Shown: piece by piece, positions 11,059-19,148 of the stretch
Position numbering within the stretch: position 1 is the first letter of the stretch
How the letters are laid out: the number at the start of each line of letters is the position of its first letter
Source: Bradyrhizobium sp. CB1717
GTDB taxonomy: Bacteria; Pseudomonadota; Alphaproteobacteria; Rhizobiales; Xanthobacteraceae
Length of the DNA stretch: 64,000 nucleotides
Reading direction: 5' to 3'
Assembly: GCF_029714325.1 (NCBI RefSeq)
Contig: NZ_CP121666.1
Coordinates: 2,232,001 to 2,296,000, forward strand
The notes under the pieces: model-generated
Database searches by the model: none
The model's input: the letters and a program-made list of their open reading frames with translations, nothing else
Told to the model about the DNA's origin: nothing
Made by a program: the position numbers and the translations under genes

Positions 11059-11322
11059 TTCGCTCGCTCCTTCAGCCTGCCATGCGGCTTGCTTGCGCCG
11101 TCACGTTTCTGCGTCGTCACGCCAGCACATGGGCCCTATGCTAGACTTGCAGGAAGGCCATGTATTCGTTGAATTAACCTATCCCCACCTTATCGGCTTA
11201 AGGGTATGTAGGGCATCACGAAGTGGCGACCTCCACACCGGACTTTTGCGGGATGGAACCGAGCACCAATCGTCAACGTAGACCTGCACCAATCGTGCCA
11301 GATGACAAAGTCAGGGCAAACC
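11059..11322. other. Divergent intergenic region
   Basis: 264 bp between the divergent starts of the MoxR operon and the DUF1285 gene. It must carry promoters for both directions. No clear operator, hairpin or RNA gene was seen. Confidence 0.5.
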
Positions 11323-11934
11323 ATGGCGAACCAAGGGCAGAGCGCCGATCGCGGTCTCGAAGGGCTGACTGCCGCCGCTAAAAGTGCTGCCAGTGCCGAA
11401 GGCGCCAAAAAGGGCCTGCCTCCGGTGCATCTGTGGAATCCGCCGTTTTGCGGCGATCTCGATATTCGAATCGCCACCGATGGTACTTGGTTCTACATGG
11501 GGACGCCAATCGGCCGTCACGCCCTCGTCCGCCTGTTCTCGACCATTCTGAAGCGCGAGGGCGACAAGCACTTCCTCGTGACGCCGGTGGAGAAGGTCGG
11601 CATCCGCGTCGACGACGCGCCGTTCATGGCGGTCGAGATGCAGAAAGACGGCGAGGACAACCATCGCGTGCTGAGCTTCCGCACCAATGTCGACGACTGG
11701 GTGACATGCGATGCCGCGCACCGGCTGCGCTTCGAGCAGGCGGCGGATGGTGGGCTGACGCCTTACCTGCATGTCCGCGCCGATCTCTGGGCCAAGGTGA
11801 CCCGTGCGCTCTACTACGATCTGGTTGACATGGGCGAGGAGCGGATGGTCGATGGCCAGCCGATGTTCGGCGTCGAGTCGGCCGGCGAATTCTTCGCCAT
11901 GGCCGACGCGGAGCAGGTGAGGGCCGCGCTTTGA
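11323..11934 (+). CDS. DUF1285 family protein
   Basis: A 203-residue cytosolic protein of the DUF1285 family, recognised by PPVHLWNPPFCGDLDIRI near residues 28-45 and the ILKREGDKHFLVTPVEK segment near 75-91. An ATG at 11302 is also in frame, but CAGGG eight bases before the ATG at 11323 favours the later start. The stop codon overlaps the TTG start of the Nudix gene. The function of DUF1285 is unknown; the gene keeps company with Nudix and cca genes in this group of bacteria. Confidence 0.85.
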   Translation: MANQGQSADRGLEGLTAAAKSAASAEGAKKGLPPVHLWNPPFCGDLDIRIATDGTWFYMGTPIGRHALVRLFSTILKREGDKHFLVTPVEKVGIRVDDAPFMAVEMQKDGEDNHRVLSFRTNVDDWVTCDAAHRLRFEQAADGGLTPYLHVRADLWAKVTRALYYDLVDMGEERMVDGQPMFGVESAGEFFAMADAEQVRAAL

Positions 11935-12614
11935 ACAAGCCTATCCCCAATAGCGAGCCTGAGCGCGAACCCGTCGCGCTGGGAGCTGCGGATTTCTTCG
12001 CCCGCTCGCGCGCGCGGCTCGGCTTCGACGTGCCGCCCGGCCTCTACGATCCCAACATCGTCCCGGCCTCGGGCGATCCCGGCACCGACAAGATGCTGGA
12101 GATCATCGCGCGCGAGCAGCCGGTGCGCCCGGCGGCGGTGCTGATCGCCGTGGTCGACCATCCCGAGCCCACCATCCTCCTGACGCAGCGCTCGGCCCAT
12201 CTCAACGATCACGCCGGCCAGATCGCCTTTCCCGGCGGCAAGATCGACGCGACCGACTCCTCCCCGCTCGATGCCGCGCTGCGCGAGGCTGAGGAGGAGG
12301 TCGGCCTGTCCAGGGATTTCGTCGAGCCGCTCGGCTATCTCGATCTCTACGGCACCGGCTTCGGCTTCCGCATCCTGCCGACGGTCGCAAGGGTCAGGCC
12401 GGGCTTTGCGCTCACCATCAACCATTCCGAGGTTGATGATGCGTTCGAGGTGCCGCTATCCTTCCTGATGAATCCGGTGAACCACCAGCTGCACAGCAAG
12501 GAATTCCGCGGCATGGAGCGCTTCTATTACGCGATGCCGTTCGCGGAGCGCTACATCTGGGGTGCAACGGCCGGAATGCTGCGTGTGCTGTATGAGCGGA
12601 TCTACTCGTCATGA
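11931..12614 (+). CDS. CoA pyrophosphatase, NudL-type Nudix hydrolase
   Basis: A 227-residue Nudix hydrolase that would split coenzyme A or acyl-CoA into phosphopantetheine and 3',5'-ADP. It has the extra motif of the NudL group (LLTQRSAHLNDHAGQIAFPGG, about residues 83-103) directly in front of the Nudix box, whose core reads REAEEEVGL. Translation begins at TTG overlapping the TGA of the DUF1285 gene, and its stop overlaps the next start, so it is tightly coupled to both neighbours. Confidence 0.9.
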   Translation: MNKPIPNSEPEREPVALGAADFFARSRARLGFDVPPGLYDPNIVPASGDPGTDKMLEIIAREQPVRPAAVLIAVVDHPEPTILLTQRSAHLNDHAGQIAFPGGKIDATDSSPLDAALREAEEEVGLSRDFVEPLGYLDLYGTGFGFRILPTVARVRPGFALTINHSEVDDAFEVPLSFLMNPVNHQLHSKEFRGMERFYYAMPFAERYIWGATAGMLRVLYERIYSS

Positions 12615-12874
12615 TCCGGGCGGTCCTGACCGAGATCGGAATTTTCCTCATCCCTTTTGCCGTCTATGCGTTGTTCCTGGCCGCCACCCGTTCCGGCCTG
12701 TTCGTGCAAACGTCCTGGCCGGTCACGATCGTCGCCCGCCTCGTCCTGGTCGCGCTCGCGCTGGTGATCGCGGGCCTGATTGGCCTTGCGCATTACTCCG
12801 GCGCCGGGCCGGATTCGACCTACGTTCCCGCCCATATCGAGAACGGCAAGTTCGTGCCGGGCATGGAAAGATAG
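12611..12874 (+). CDS. Small membrane protein, DUF6111-like
   Basis: An 87-residue protein with two predicted membrane helices (about residues 8-28 and 41-63) and a short polar tail ending STYVPAHIENGKFVPGME. It starts at ATG overlapping the stop of the Nudix gene and ends ten bases before cca. Small proteins of this shape, named DUF6111, occupy the same slot beside cca in related genomes. Function unknown. Confidence 0.75.
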   Translation: MIRAVLTEIGIFLIPFAVYALFLAATRSGLFVQTSWPVTIVARLVLVALALVIAGLIGLAHYSGAGPDSTYVPAHIENGKFVPGMER

Positions 12875-12884
12875 GATCTGGACG

Positions 12885-14153
12885 ATGAGCGCGGAGCCGA
12901 TCCTTGCGCCGATTCTTGCCGATGCGCCCTGGCTGACCGCCGGCGGGACCGCGCGCGTCCTGCAATTGCTCGGCACTGATGGCGAGGAGGCGCGGGTGGT
13001 CGGCGGCGCCGTGCGCAACGCGCTGCTCGGCCTCGTGCCCGGCGACATCGACATCGCGACCACGGCATTGCCGGAGGAGGTGATCCGCCGCGCCAAGGCC
13101 GCCGGCATCAAGAGCGTGCCGACCGGCATCGACCACGGCACCATCACGCTCGTCATCGACGGGCACCCTTACGAAGTGACGACGCTGCGCGAGGACACCG
13201 AGACCTTCGGCCGCAAGGCTAGGGTCGCGTTCGGCCGCGACTGGGTGAAGGACGCCGAGCGGCGCGACTTCACCATGAACGGCCTGTCGGTCGACGCAAG
13301 GGGCGTCGTCTACGACTATGTCGGCGGCATCGCGGATGCGAAAGCGCGCCGCGTGCGCTTCATCGGCGATGCCGACCAGCGCATCGCCGAGGATTATCTG
13401 CGCATCCTGCGCTTCTTCCGCATCCACGCCGCCTTCGGTGCCGGTGAGCCCGACCGTGACGGCTATCTCGCCTGCATCCGCGGACGCGCGGGCCTTGCCA
13501 GCCTGTCGGCCGAGCGCGTGCGCATGGAGATGCTGAAGCTGCTGGTGGCAGCTCGCGCCTCCGCGGCGGTACTGGCCATGGCCGATGGCGGATTGCTGCA
13601 AACGCTGATCGGCGGCGTCGGCTATACCGGGCCGCTGGAGACGATGATCGCGATCGAGCGCGAGCTTGGCCTCACCCCCAGCAGCACGCGGCGCCTCGCC
13701 GCGCTGACGGTCGCCGTGACGGAGGACGCCAAGCGCGTCACCGCGCGCCTGCGGCTCTCCAATGCCGAGGCCAAGGCGCTGGACTCGATGGGCCATCGCT
13801 GGTGGCGCTTCGCCGCCAAGGACGAGGCCAATGCGCGGCGGCTGCTCTACCGGCTCGGTCCCGAGCGCTATCACGATCGCGTGTTGCTCGGCTGGGCGCG
13901 CGCCGCCGGTGAGGTGCATTCGCCGCGCTGGCGCGCGCTCGCCGAGCTGCCGCAGCGCTGGACTGCGCCGAAATTCCCGCTTCGCGCAGCCGACTTCATC
14001 GCGCGCGGCCTCGCGGAAGGACCTGCGCTCGGACATGTGTTGACGCTTGCGGAAGACGCCTGGCTTGCGGCGGATTTTCCCCTGGAGGAAGCCGCGCTCG
14101 CTTCCATCGCCGATCAAGCCGCGGCACGCGTCAGCCGCGACGAGAAAAATTGA
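12885..14153 (+). CDS. cca: CCA tRNA nucleotidyltransferase
   Basis: A 422-residue class II nucleotidyltransferase that adds or repairs the 3' CCA end of tRNA using CTP and ATP. The N-terminal poly(A) polymerase head shows VVGGAVRNALLG (about residues 36-47) and the metal-binding DIDIAT (about 52-57), then RRDFTMNGLSVD and the RIAEDYLRILRFFRI helix of the family. The frame is open farther upstream, but the ATG at 12885 gives the usual N-terminus. The last 40 codons are inside a 188-bp direct repeat whose second copy is at 16443-16630, and the stop overlaps what was once the start of the TauE/SafE gene. Confidence 0.93.
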   Translation: MSAEPILAPILADAPWLTAGGTARVLQLLGTDGEEARVVGGAVRNALLGLVPGDIDIATTALPEEVIRRAKAAGIKSVPTGIDHGTITLVIDGHPYEVTTLREDTETFGRKARVAFGRDWVKDAERRDFTMNGLSVDARGVVYDYVGGIADAKARRVRFIGDADQRIAEDYLRILRFFRIHAAFGAGEPDRDGYLACIRGRAGLASLSAERVRMEMLKLLVAARASAAVLAMADGGLLQTLIGGVGYTGPLETMIAIERELGLTPSSTRRLAALTVAVTEDAKRVTARLRLSNAEAKALDSMGHRWWRFAAKDEANARRLLYRLGPERYHDRVLLGWARAAGEVHSPRWRALAELPQRWTAPKFPLRAADFIARGLAEGPALGHVLTLAEDAWLAADFPLEEAALASIADQAAARVSRDEKN

Positions 14154-14220
14154 CCATCGTTTCAGGCTTCGCCGACATCTCGATCCTTCAGCTTCTGCTG
14201 GTCGCGTTGATGGCGTTGTT
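14033..14220 (+). repeat. 188-bp direct repeat, left copy
   Basis: This segment covers the last codons of cca and the first ~23 codons of the TauE/SafE permease gene. The copy at 16443-16630 has the same length and, by my count, differs at about 16 positions, mostly at codon third positions. The two copies bracket the AraC/porin insert. Confidence 0.9.
14150..14220 (+). pseudogene. Truncated 5' end of a TauE/SafE permease gene
   Basis: Starting at TTG overlapping the cca stop, this reads MTIVSGFADISILQLLLVAL, matching the N-terminus of the full permease at 16560-17330 with one substitution visible. After about 23 codons the similarity ends abruptly at 14221 and the frame runs on into unrelated sequence. 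It is a remnant left at the left edge of the insert. Confidence 0.85.
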
Positions 14221-14255
14221 GAAACCGGCGCAGTGGTGCCCGACTGTAACGCCAA

Positions 14256-15239
14256 TCATGTATCGCTGTGGTTCGTTCCCATTCGATATTGCGTCGGTGA
14301 GCGGCCGAAGTGATCGCGGAAGCGGCGATTGAAGTAAGTCACTTCATTGAAGCCGCAGGCAAAGGCGATGTCGCTCACTTTCGTGTCGTCGTAGCGAACG
14401 TCCGTCAGCATTGCCCGCGCCTTCTGCAAGCGCAATTCAAGGACGCGCTCGGAGAATGTGGCGCCGCTTTCGAGCAGCAAATCGCTCACATAGCGGCGCG
14501 ACAGATTAAGAGCATCCGCGATGGTCGTGATCGACAGAGACGGCTCGGCGAAGCGCTTCTCAATGATTGCAATCAGTTCGCGCTGCCGCGCGGCGCGCAA
14601 GCCGCGTTCCGCCGCGATCTCCGCGATTTCGCCGCGCGCGCCGAGCGCCAACACGATCAAATCTTGGAGCATGGTCTTGGCGCGCCGCGTCAACTCCGGG
14701 TCTTCGTGGACTTCATCGGCTTCAAGGAGAAAATTGATGGTGCGCTCGAGATGCCGTACCGCCGGATTGGCCGGGTCGAGCAACATTGCCGCGCGATGAT
14801 CGGCATGCGGAACAAGTTTCAGAAGTTGCGCACGAGGTATGGATGCCAAATTCCACGCCGTGAGGCCGTTCGTAAAGCTAGAGACCGGTTGGGCGATGTT
14901 GAAGGCGACGACGCTTCCCGGTTTCAGCTCAAGCTCCTGGTTTCCCACCGTCCATAATTGCGGTTGGGGGCTGCGATAAAAGCCGACAAGAATATCGTCG
15001 CGATCATTGGCCACGTCCTTGCGCGTGCGCACGTAGTGTCCCGTCGTCGTGGCAAACCGGCCGACGCTCAATTCGCCAAGAAGGACATTCTTCGACGCGG
15101 TATAGAACGGCTTGTCCTCCGCGTGCTTCATGTCGGCCTTGCCGAGTTGTTCCATCCATATGTCGTGCCACAGGCGGAATCGGGCCTTGTCATTCAAGTG
15201 GGATGGAAGCTGGTCCGATGAAAATTCTACCTTTGGCAT
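14256..15239 (-). CDS. AraC-family transcriptional regulator
   Basis: A 327-residue regulator. The N-terminal two thirds resemble the AraC-binding-like domain (MPKVEFSSDQLPSHLNDKARF onward), and the last ~100 residues hold the two helix-turn-helix motifs, ending with the typical VSDIAFACGFNEVTYFNRRF and FGRSPTQYR. The frame is open to 15479, but the ATG at 15239, with GGACGG just before it, gives the family's N-terminus. It is divergent from the outer-membrane barrel gene and lies with it inside the repeat-flanked insert, so it may control that gene. The inducer is unknown. Confidence 0.9.
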   Translation of the reverse strand: MPKVEFSSDQLPSHLNDKARFRLWHDIWMEQLGKADMKHAEDKPFYTASKNVLLGELSVGRFATTTGHYVRTRKDVANDRDDILVGFYRSPQPQLWTVGNQELELKPGSVVAFNIAQPVSSFTNGLTAWNLASIPRAQLLKLVPHADHRAAMLLDPANPAVRHLERTINFLLEADEVHEDPELTRRAKTMLQDLIVLALGARGEIAEIAAERGLRAARQRELIAIIEKRFAEPSLSITTIADALNLSRRYVSDLLLESGATFSERVLELRLQKARAMLTDVRYDDTKVSDIAFACGFNEVTYFNRRFRDHFGRSPTQYRMGTNHSDT

Positions 15240-15530
15240 ATCCGTCCATAATCCTCGCGCGCCGGTTCCATTGGTATCATGAGGCCGCGTGAAAGGCATC
15301 CATCCGCCTGTCCACCGATGTGATGCAAAAGCGGACCGCCGTGCATCCCAGGTCAAGTTCAGTGCCGGATAGGTCAAGACTTCGGCCGCCGACCGTTGCG
15401 CCGAAATCACATTCGCCAGCGATCCTTGCGCTGTACCGTTTCGATCAAGCCCAGCACCTTCGCGGACAAGACGACCCAAGCGCGGCTCGGTAGTCTTTCC
15501 GAACGACGGACCTTTTGGGAATTTCTAAAC

Positions 15531-16376
15531 ATGAGAAGATTGATCGCGGCCGCTGTTGTCGCTTCAGGCATGATGCTGTCGTCGGCATCCGCTGCCGACC
15601 TGCCGGTGAAGGCACAGCCGGTCCCGGTCTATGACTGGACCGGATTTTACGCCGGTGTGAACGTTGGCTACGGCTGGGGCGATCGCGACCTGAGTTTTGC
15701 CCCGAACGATGACGCGACCCGTCTCTTGTCTGTTTTTGACGGCATCCCGCCACCAGCGTCGTTCAAGACGTCGGGTGCGCTCGGCGGATTGCAGTTCGGC
15801 TACAACCGACAGCTCGGCACGGGCTGGCTTGTCGGCCTTGAGGCCGACTTCAACTGGTCCGGCATCAAAGGCTCAGGCATTAGTTCAGGTGTCATGCCCC
15901 CGGTGCCCATTCCAGGTCCGTACTCGGCCCCCTTAGACGAGCGGATCGACTGGTTCGGCACGGTGCGGGCCCGCCTCGGCTACCTGCCGACCAGCACGCT
16001 GTTGACCTATGTCACCGGTGGTCTGGCCTATGGTCAGGTCACGCGCAGCGGAAGTTACATCAACGATAGTACCGTTCGTTTCACATTCACTGGGCCCGAC
16101 AACAGCGGCTTCACATGCGCGAGCGGCACCACCTGCTTCTCCGGCGTGTCGCGCGACGCAACTGCGGGATGGACAGTGGGCGGTGGATTTGAATACGCGC
16201 TCGGAGAGCGCATGACCCTCAAGGCCGAATATCTATATGTAAGCCTTGCTGGGAAGAAAATCACCGAAACGGCTCTGGCGGTCTTCTTTCCCGGCGATAC
16301 GCCGGCCTCGATTAGCGCCAATGTCGGCCGCGCCACCTTCAACACCGCGCGCGTCGGTCTTAACTATCGCTTCTAG
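15531..16376 (+). CDS. Outer-membrane beta-barrel protein, Omp25/Omp31 type
   Basis: A 281-residue outer-membrane protein. The signal peptide (residues 1-21, ending SASAADLP) is followed by YDWTGFYAGVNVGYGWG, the hallmark N-terminus of rhizobial Omp25/Omp31-like barrels, and the protein ends in aromatic residues (VGLNYRF) as barrels do. Glycine-rich beta strands alternate along the length. The ATG at 15531 is chosen because it begins the signal peptide. It is the second gene of the insert and is followed by a strong hairpin. Many paralogues of this family exist in rhizobia; a specific role is not apparent. Confidence 0.88.
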   Translation: MRRLIAAAVVASGMMLSSASAADLPVKAQPVPVYDWTGFYAGVNVGYGWGDRDLSFAPNDDATRLLSVFDGIPPPASFKTSGALGGLQFGYNRQLGTGWLVGLEADFNWSGIKGSGISSGVMPPVPIPGPYSAPLDERIDWFGTVRARLGYLPTSTLLTYVTGGLAYGQVTRSGSYINDSTVRFTFTGPDNSGFTCASGTTCFSGVSRDATAGWTVGGGFEYALGERMTLKAEYLYVSLAGKKITETALAVFFPGDTPASISANVGRATFNTARVGLNYRF

Positions 16377-16403
16377 AGCCTGTTCGGTTCTGATTGAAGG
16401 AGT

Positions 16404-16430
16404 GATCGCAGGCGCAGATCGCCTGCGATC
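16404..16430 (+). terminator. Hairpin after the barrel gene
   Basis: GATCGCAGGCG and CGCCTGCGATC form an 11-bp perfect stem with a 5-base loop, 27 bp after the barrel gene's stop. No T-run follows, so it may be a weak or Rho-assisted terminator or an mRNA end protector. Confidence 0.55.
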
Positions 16431-16442
16431 ATCAACCGCTCA

Positions 16443-16563
16443 ACATGTGTTGACATTGGCCGAGGACGCTTGGCTTGCGGCGGATTTTCCCCTAGAGCAG
16501 GCCGCGCTCGCTTCCATCGCCGATCAAGCTGCGGCACGCGTCAGCCGCGACGGGAAAACGTGA
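16443..16563 (+). pseudogene. cca: Duplicated 3' fragment of cca
   Basis: About 40 codons matching the C-terminus of the CCA transferase (HVLTLAEDAWLAADFPLEQA… and so on), without the rest of the gene. It ends at the TGA overlapping the permease GTG start, so it preserves the original overlap between the two genes. Its differences from the intact cca end are largely silent, suggesting that it came from a related but separate lineage. Confidence 0.85.
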
Positions 16564-16630
16564 CCATCGTTTCAGGCTTCGCCGACATCTCGATTTTTCA
16601 GCTCCTGCTGGTCGCGTTGATGGCGTTGTT
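16443..16630 (+). repeat. 188-bp direct repeat, right copy
   Basis: Right copy of the repeat at 14033-14220. It carries a duplicated 3' end of cca (ending …SRDGKT) and the intact start of the TauE/SafE gene. The abrupt loss of similarity at both outer edges shows that exactly the cca/permease junction was duplicated. Confidence 0.9.
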
Positions 16631-17330
16631 TGCTTCGATCATCGGTGGTCTCGCCGGCTACGGCACCGGGGCGCTGATGCCGCTGGTGCTGGTGCCGCTG
16701 GTCGGCGCCGAGCCGGTGGTGCCGATCATCGCGATCTCCGCGATGCTGACCAATGCGAGCCGCGCGCTTGCCTATCTCCGCTATGCCGACCGCCGCCGTG
16801 CGCTGATCGTGCTCGCCTGCGCGGCGCTGACGACCGCGCTCGGCGCCTACGGCTACACGCGCCTCACCAATGCCGGCGCCGCGCTGGTGATCGGCAGCAT
16901 GCTGATCCTGAGCGTGCCGCTGCGCCGCGTCCTGCGACGGCGCCAGGTCAGGATCGGCGACACCGGCCTTGCCGCCGGCTCGGTGGGCTACGGCGTGCTG
17001 GTCGGCGGCACGTCGGGTTCGGGCGTGATCCTGCTCTCGCTCTTGATGGCCGCCGGCCTCGAGGGCGCCGCCGTGATCGCCACCGACGCGTTGATCTCGC
17101 TCGGCACCGGCCTCATCAAGATCTCCGTGTTCGGCCTCGCCGGCGCGGTGAATGCGCAGGTGCTCGCCTTCGCGCTCCTGATCGGCGGCATCGCGATCCC
17201 CGGCGCCTTCCTGGCAAAGGCCTTCGTCGAGCGGATGCCGGTGCACATCCACACCGCGATCCTCGACGTCGCTGTCATCACCGGCGGGCTGGTGATGATC
17301 TCGGCGGCGGCGAAGCAGCTGATCGCCTAG
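16560..17330 (+). CDS. TauE/SafE (TSUP) family permease
   Basis: A 256-residue inner-membrane protein with about eight hydrophobic segments and the family features near residues 24-40 (IIGGLAGYGTGALMPLVL) and GGTSGSGVILLSLLM in the second half. TSUP proteins export or import sulfite, sulfoacetate or related organosulfur anions. The GTG start at 16560 overlaps the TGA of the cca fragment, as expected if it was originally coupled to cca. The insert now separates it from the intact cca by about 2.4 kb, so its expression signals may have changed. The substrate is not indicated. Confidence 0.88.
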   Translation: MTIVSGFADISIFQLLLVALMALFASIIGGLAGYGTGALMPLVLVPLVGAEPVVPIIAISAMLTNASRALAYLRYADRRRALIVLACAALTTALGAYGYTRLTNAGAALVIGSMLILSVPLRRVLRRRQVRIGDTGLAAGSVGYGVLVGGTSGSGVILLSLLMAAGLEGAAVIATDALISLGTGLIKISVFGLAGAVNAQVLAFALLIGGIAIPGAFLAKAFVERMPVHIHTAILDVAVITGGLVMISAAAKQLIA

Positions 17331-17373
17331 AGGCCTTCGGCCCGGATCACCATGAGACTGCGACGGCAGTTCG

Positions 17374-18171
17374 CTATCGCAGCTTGCCGAGCCACAGCGA
17401 GGTGAGCGTCGCGCGATTGCTCACGCCGAACTTGCCGTAGATCGACTTGACGTGGAAGTGCGTGGTGTTCGGGCTCTGGTCGAGCTTCTGCGCGATCTGC
17501 TTTTCCGTATGCCCGTCGAGCAGGGCCAGCAACACCTTGCGTTCGGCGGGCGTCAGGGACGCGTTGGCGATGAGCAGGCCGTGGCTGAGCAGCTGTTGCC
17601 GCTGAAACCATCTCAACCCGCGCATCGTGAAGCCGAGAAGCTGGGCGTCCTGCGCCGTGAAGCGGGGGGCCTGCGTATCGCGAAAAACGAACAGGCGGAC
17701 CCTCACGTCGTCATTGAGCGCAATGCGCACGGAAATGCTGTCGGCGAAGCCGACGTCCAGATAGTGCCGCCGATAATGCTCGCCCTCGAACCATGCCGGC
17801 GGCAGCGCTTCGAACAGCAGGCGGACGCGGAACGGCTCGTCTCCCGCCATGGAGAGGATCTGGGACAGGTCGACATTGTCGGACCAGAGCTTGTCGTATT
17901 GCTTCTGCACGGACGCTGCGACGGCCGGTATCGGGTCCAGCACCCGGACGAGGCGTGGACGCCAGCCGAGCAAGGGATCGGCCCGCTTCGGCGAAGGCAA
18001 CCGCACCAGCACGCCCCACAGCGCATTGCGTGCCGACAACATCGTGCACAGCGCGGACAACAGGTGCGTCAGCGCTGCGTCGCCGTCGCCGACCGAGAAG
18101 TCCGCGAGTTGATCCCAGAGTGCGTAGATTTCTTGATTGCGCGGATTGGTGGGATCCGTGGAGACGTGCAT
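17374..18171 (-). CDS. LuxR-family transcriptional regulator
   Basis: A 265-residue protein with a C-terminal LuxR helix-turn-helix (about residues 205-260; LTPAERKVLLALLDGHTEKQ and then HFHVKSIYGKFGVSNR). The N-terminal part has no recognisable receiver or autoinducer domain, though a GAF- or PAS-like fold is possible. The ATG at 18171, with GAGAATGAC before it, is preferred over upstream starts that add an unconserved-looking 59 residues. It converges on the permease gene. Whether it controls the neighbouring small membrane protein genes is unknown. Confidence 0.82.
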   Translation of the reverse strand: MHVSTDPTNPRNQEIYALWDQLADFSVGDGDAALTHLLSALCTMLSARNALWGVLVRLPSPKRADPLLGWRPRLVRVLDPIPAVAASVQKQYDKLWSDNVDLSQILSMAGDEPFRVRLLFEALPPAWFEGEHYRRHYLDVGFADSISVRIALNDDVRVRLFVFRDTQAPRFTAQDAQLLGFTMRGLRWFQRQQLLSHGLLIANASLTPAERKVLLALLDGHTEKQIAQKLDQSPNTTHFHVKSIYGKFGVSNRATLTSLWLGKLR

Positions 18172-18335
18172 GTCATTCTCAAAGCATGTGCGGGTCGTGG
18201 ACCCGTGCGAACATTCATAAGCGACGGCAGGCCACCTTTCTAGGTAGTTCTCAGATGTATCGCGTGGCGCCATAGTCAGCCTGGGTGCTGGGAGGATGGG
18301 TCCTCTCACCGTAGCGATATTGAGAAAGATCAACG

Positions 18336-18521
18336 ATGCGCACAGCAATGGGCGCGCGCCGGCTCGCTATGCCCGGCGGCGTGAATAGGCGATGGTATCC
18401 CGGCTTTTTCATCACGCTGCCATGCGCCGCTTTGATTTTGCTCGCGGCCTTTGCGCTGCTGCAGCCGACCGAGGTGTCGATCCGACCCACCGGTCCGATG
18501 CCGGGCGTCAACGTTCCCTGA
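18336..18521 (+). CDS. Small single-span membrane protein 1
   Basis: A 61-residue hypothetical protein: an Arg-rich N-terminus, one membrane helix (about residues 22-43, YPGFFITLPCAALILLAAFA) and a short tail. Internal ATGs at codons 5 and 12 are alternative starts; GAGAAAG lies about 8 bases before the first. It is the first of three consecutive tiny genes that each encode one hydrophobic helix. No family is recognised and it could be a spurious frame. Confidence 0.5.
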   Translation: MRTAMGARRLAMPGGVNRRWYPGFFITLPCAALILLAAFALLQPTEVSIRPTGPMPGVNVP

Positions 18522-18579
18522 TCGGATCGTTCTTCGGCCGTTTCGCTCGCTTTGAAATTTGATCTTCATTGGACATTTC

Positions 18580-18744
18580 ATGATCAAGAGCGCCGCCGAT
18601 CAGGCATTCCTGCTCATCGCGATTTCAGGCTTTCTTGGAGCGTGCTTCGTCTGGGCCTTTTGGGAGATCGAAGCGGCTCGCAGTCACCGACGGCAGACAC
18701 GCGAGCTCGTGCGAGACGCGCGTCGTTCGATGGTAGGCCGGTAG
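18580..18744 (+). CDS. Small single-span membrane protein 2
   Basis: A 54-residue hypothetical protein starting MIKSAADQAFLL, with a membrane helix at about residues 8-30 (FLLIAISGFLGACFVWAFWE) and a very basic cytosolic tail (RSHRRQTRELVRDARRS). A TTG start seven codons upstream is also possible. The positive-inside layout is that of a real small membrane protein. No family is recognised. Confidence 0.5.
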   Translation: MIKSAADQAFLLIAISGFLGACFVWAFWEIEAARSHRRQTRELVRDARRSMVGR

Positions 18745-18760
18745 TCCGCTGGAAGCCGCC

Positions 18761-18931
18761 ATGCGCGCACTCGTCACGGCCATCATCGCAAACGCCTTCA
18801 TACGGGCGTTTCCCGCGTCGTCGCTGCGGGCCGATCTCCTCAAGCAGATCGCGCTGCTGTGCGGAGCCATCCTGTTCGTGTGGCTGTTGTCGCTGACATC
18901 AGGATTGGATCTCAGCGCCGGGTTCTTCTAG
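18761..18931 (+). CDS. Small single-span membrane protein 3
   Basis: A 56-codon frame (MRALVTAIIANAFIRAFPAS…LSAGFF) with one membrane helix near residues 29-47 (IALLCGAILFVWLLSLTSG). GGAAG stands 6 bases before the ATG, a good ribosome binding site. It starts 16 bp after the previous small gene, so the last two could be co-transcribed. Function unknown. Confidence 0.5.
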   Translation: MRALVTAIIANAFIRAFPASSLRADLLKQIALLCGAILFVWLLSLTSGLDLSAGFF

Positions 18932-19148
18932 CCGACAGGGATATCCGCATCGCGCGCGCCAGGGACGGCGCGATCGCGGCGGGCAGCTCGTTCCTCGCCG
19001 AAGAGGCGCGACGGGCGATAAGGATAAGGATGTCGCATTTCGGTAACAGCTAGCTTCGGTAAAGCATCAGCACGGCCGCCTCGCCTTGGACAGCGGGCAA
19101 TATGGGAGTAGCTTTGTTTCGGGAACCCTGCCGCGGAGTTGGGGGGCG

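Noticed and set aside
12723..14255. Minus-strand frame opposite cca
   Set aside because: Overlaps cca entirely; no domain and composition typical of shadow frames.
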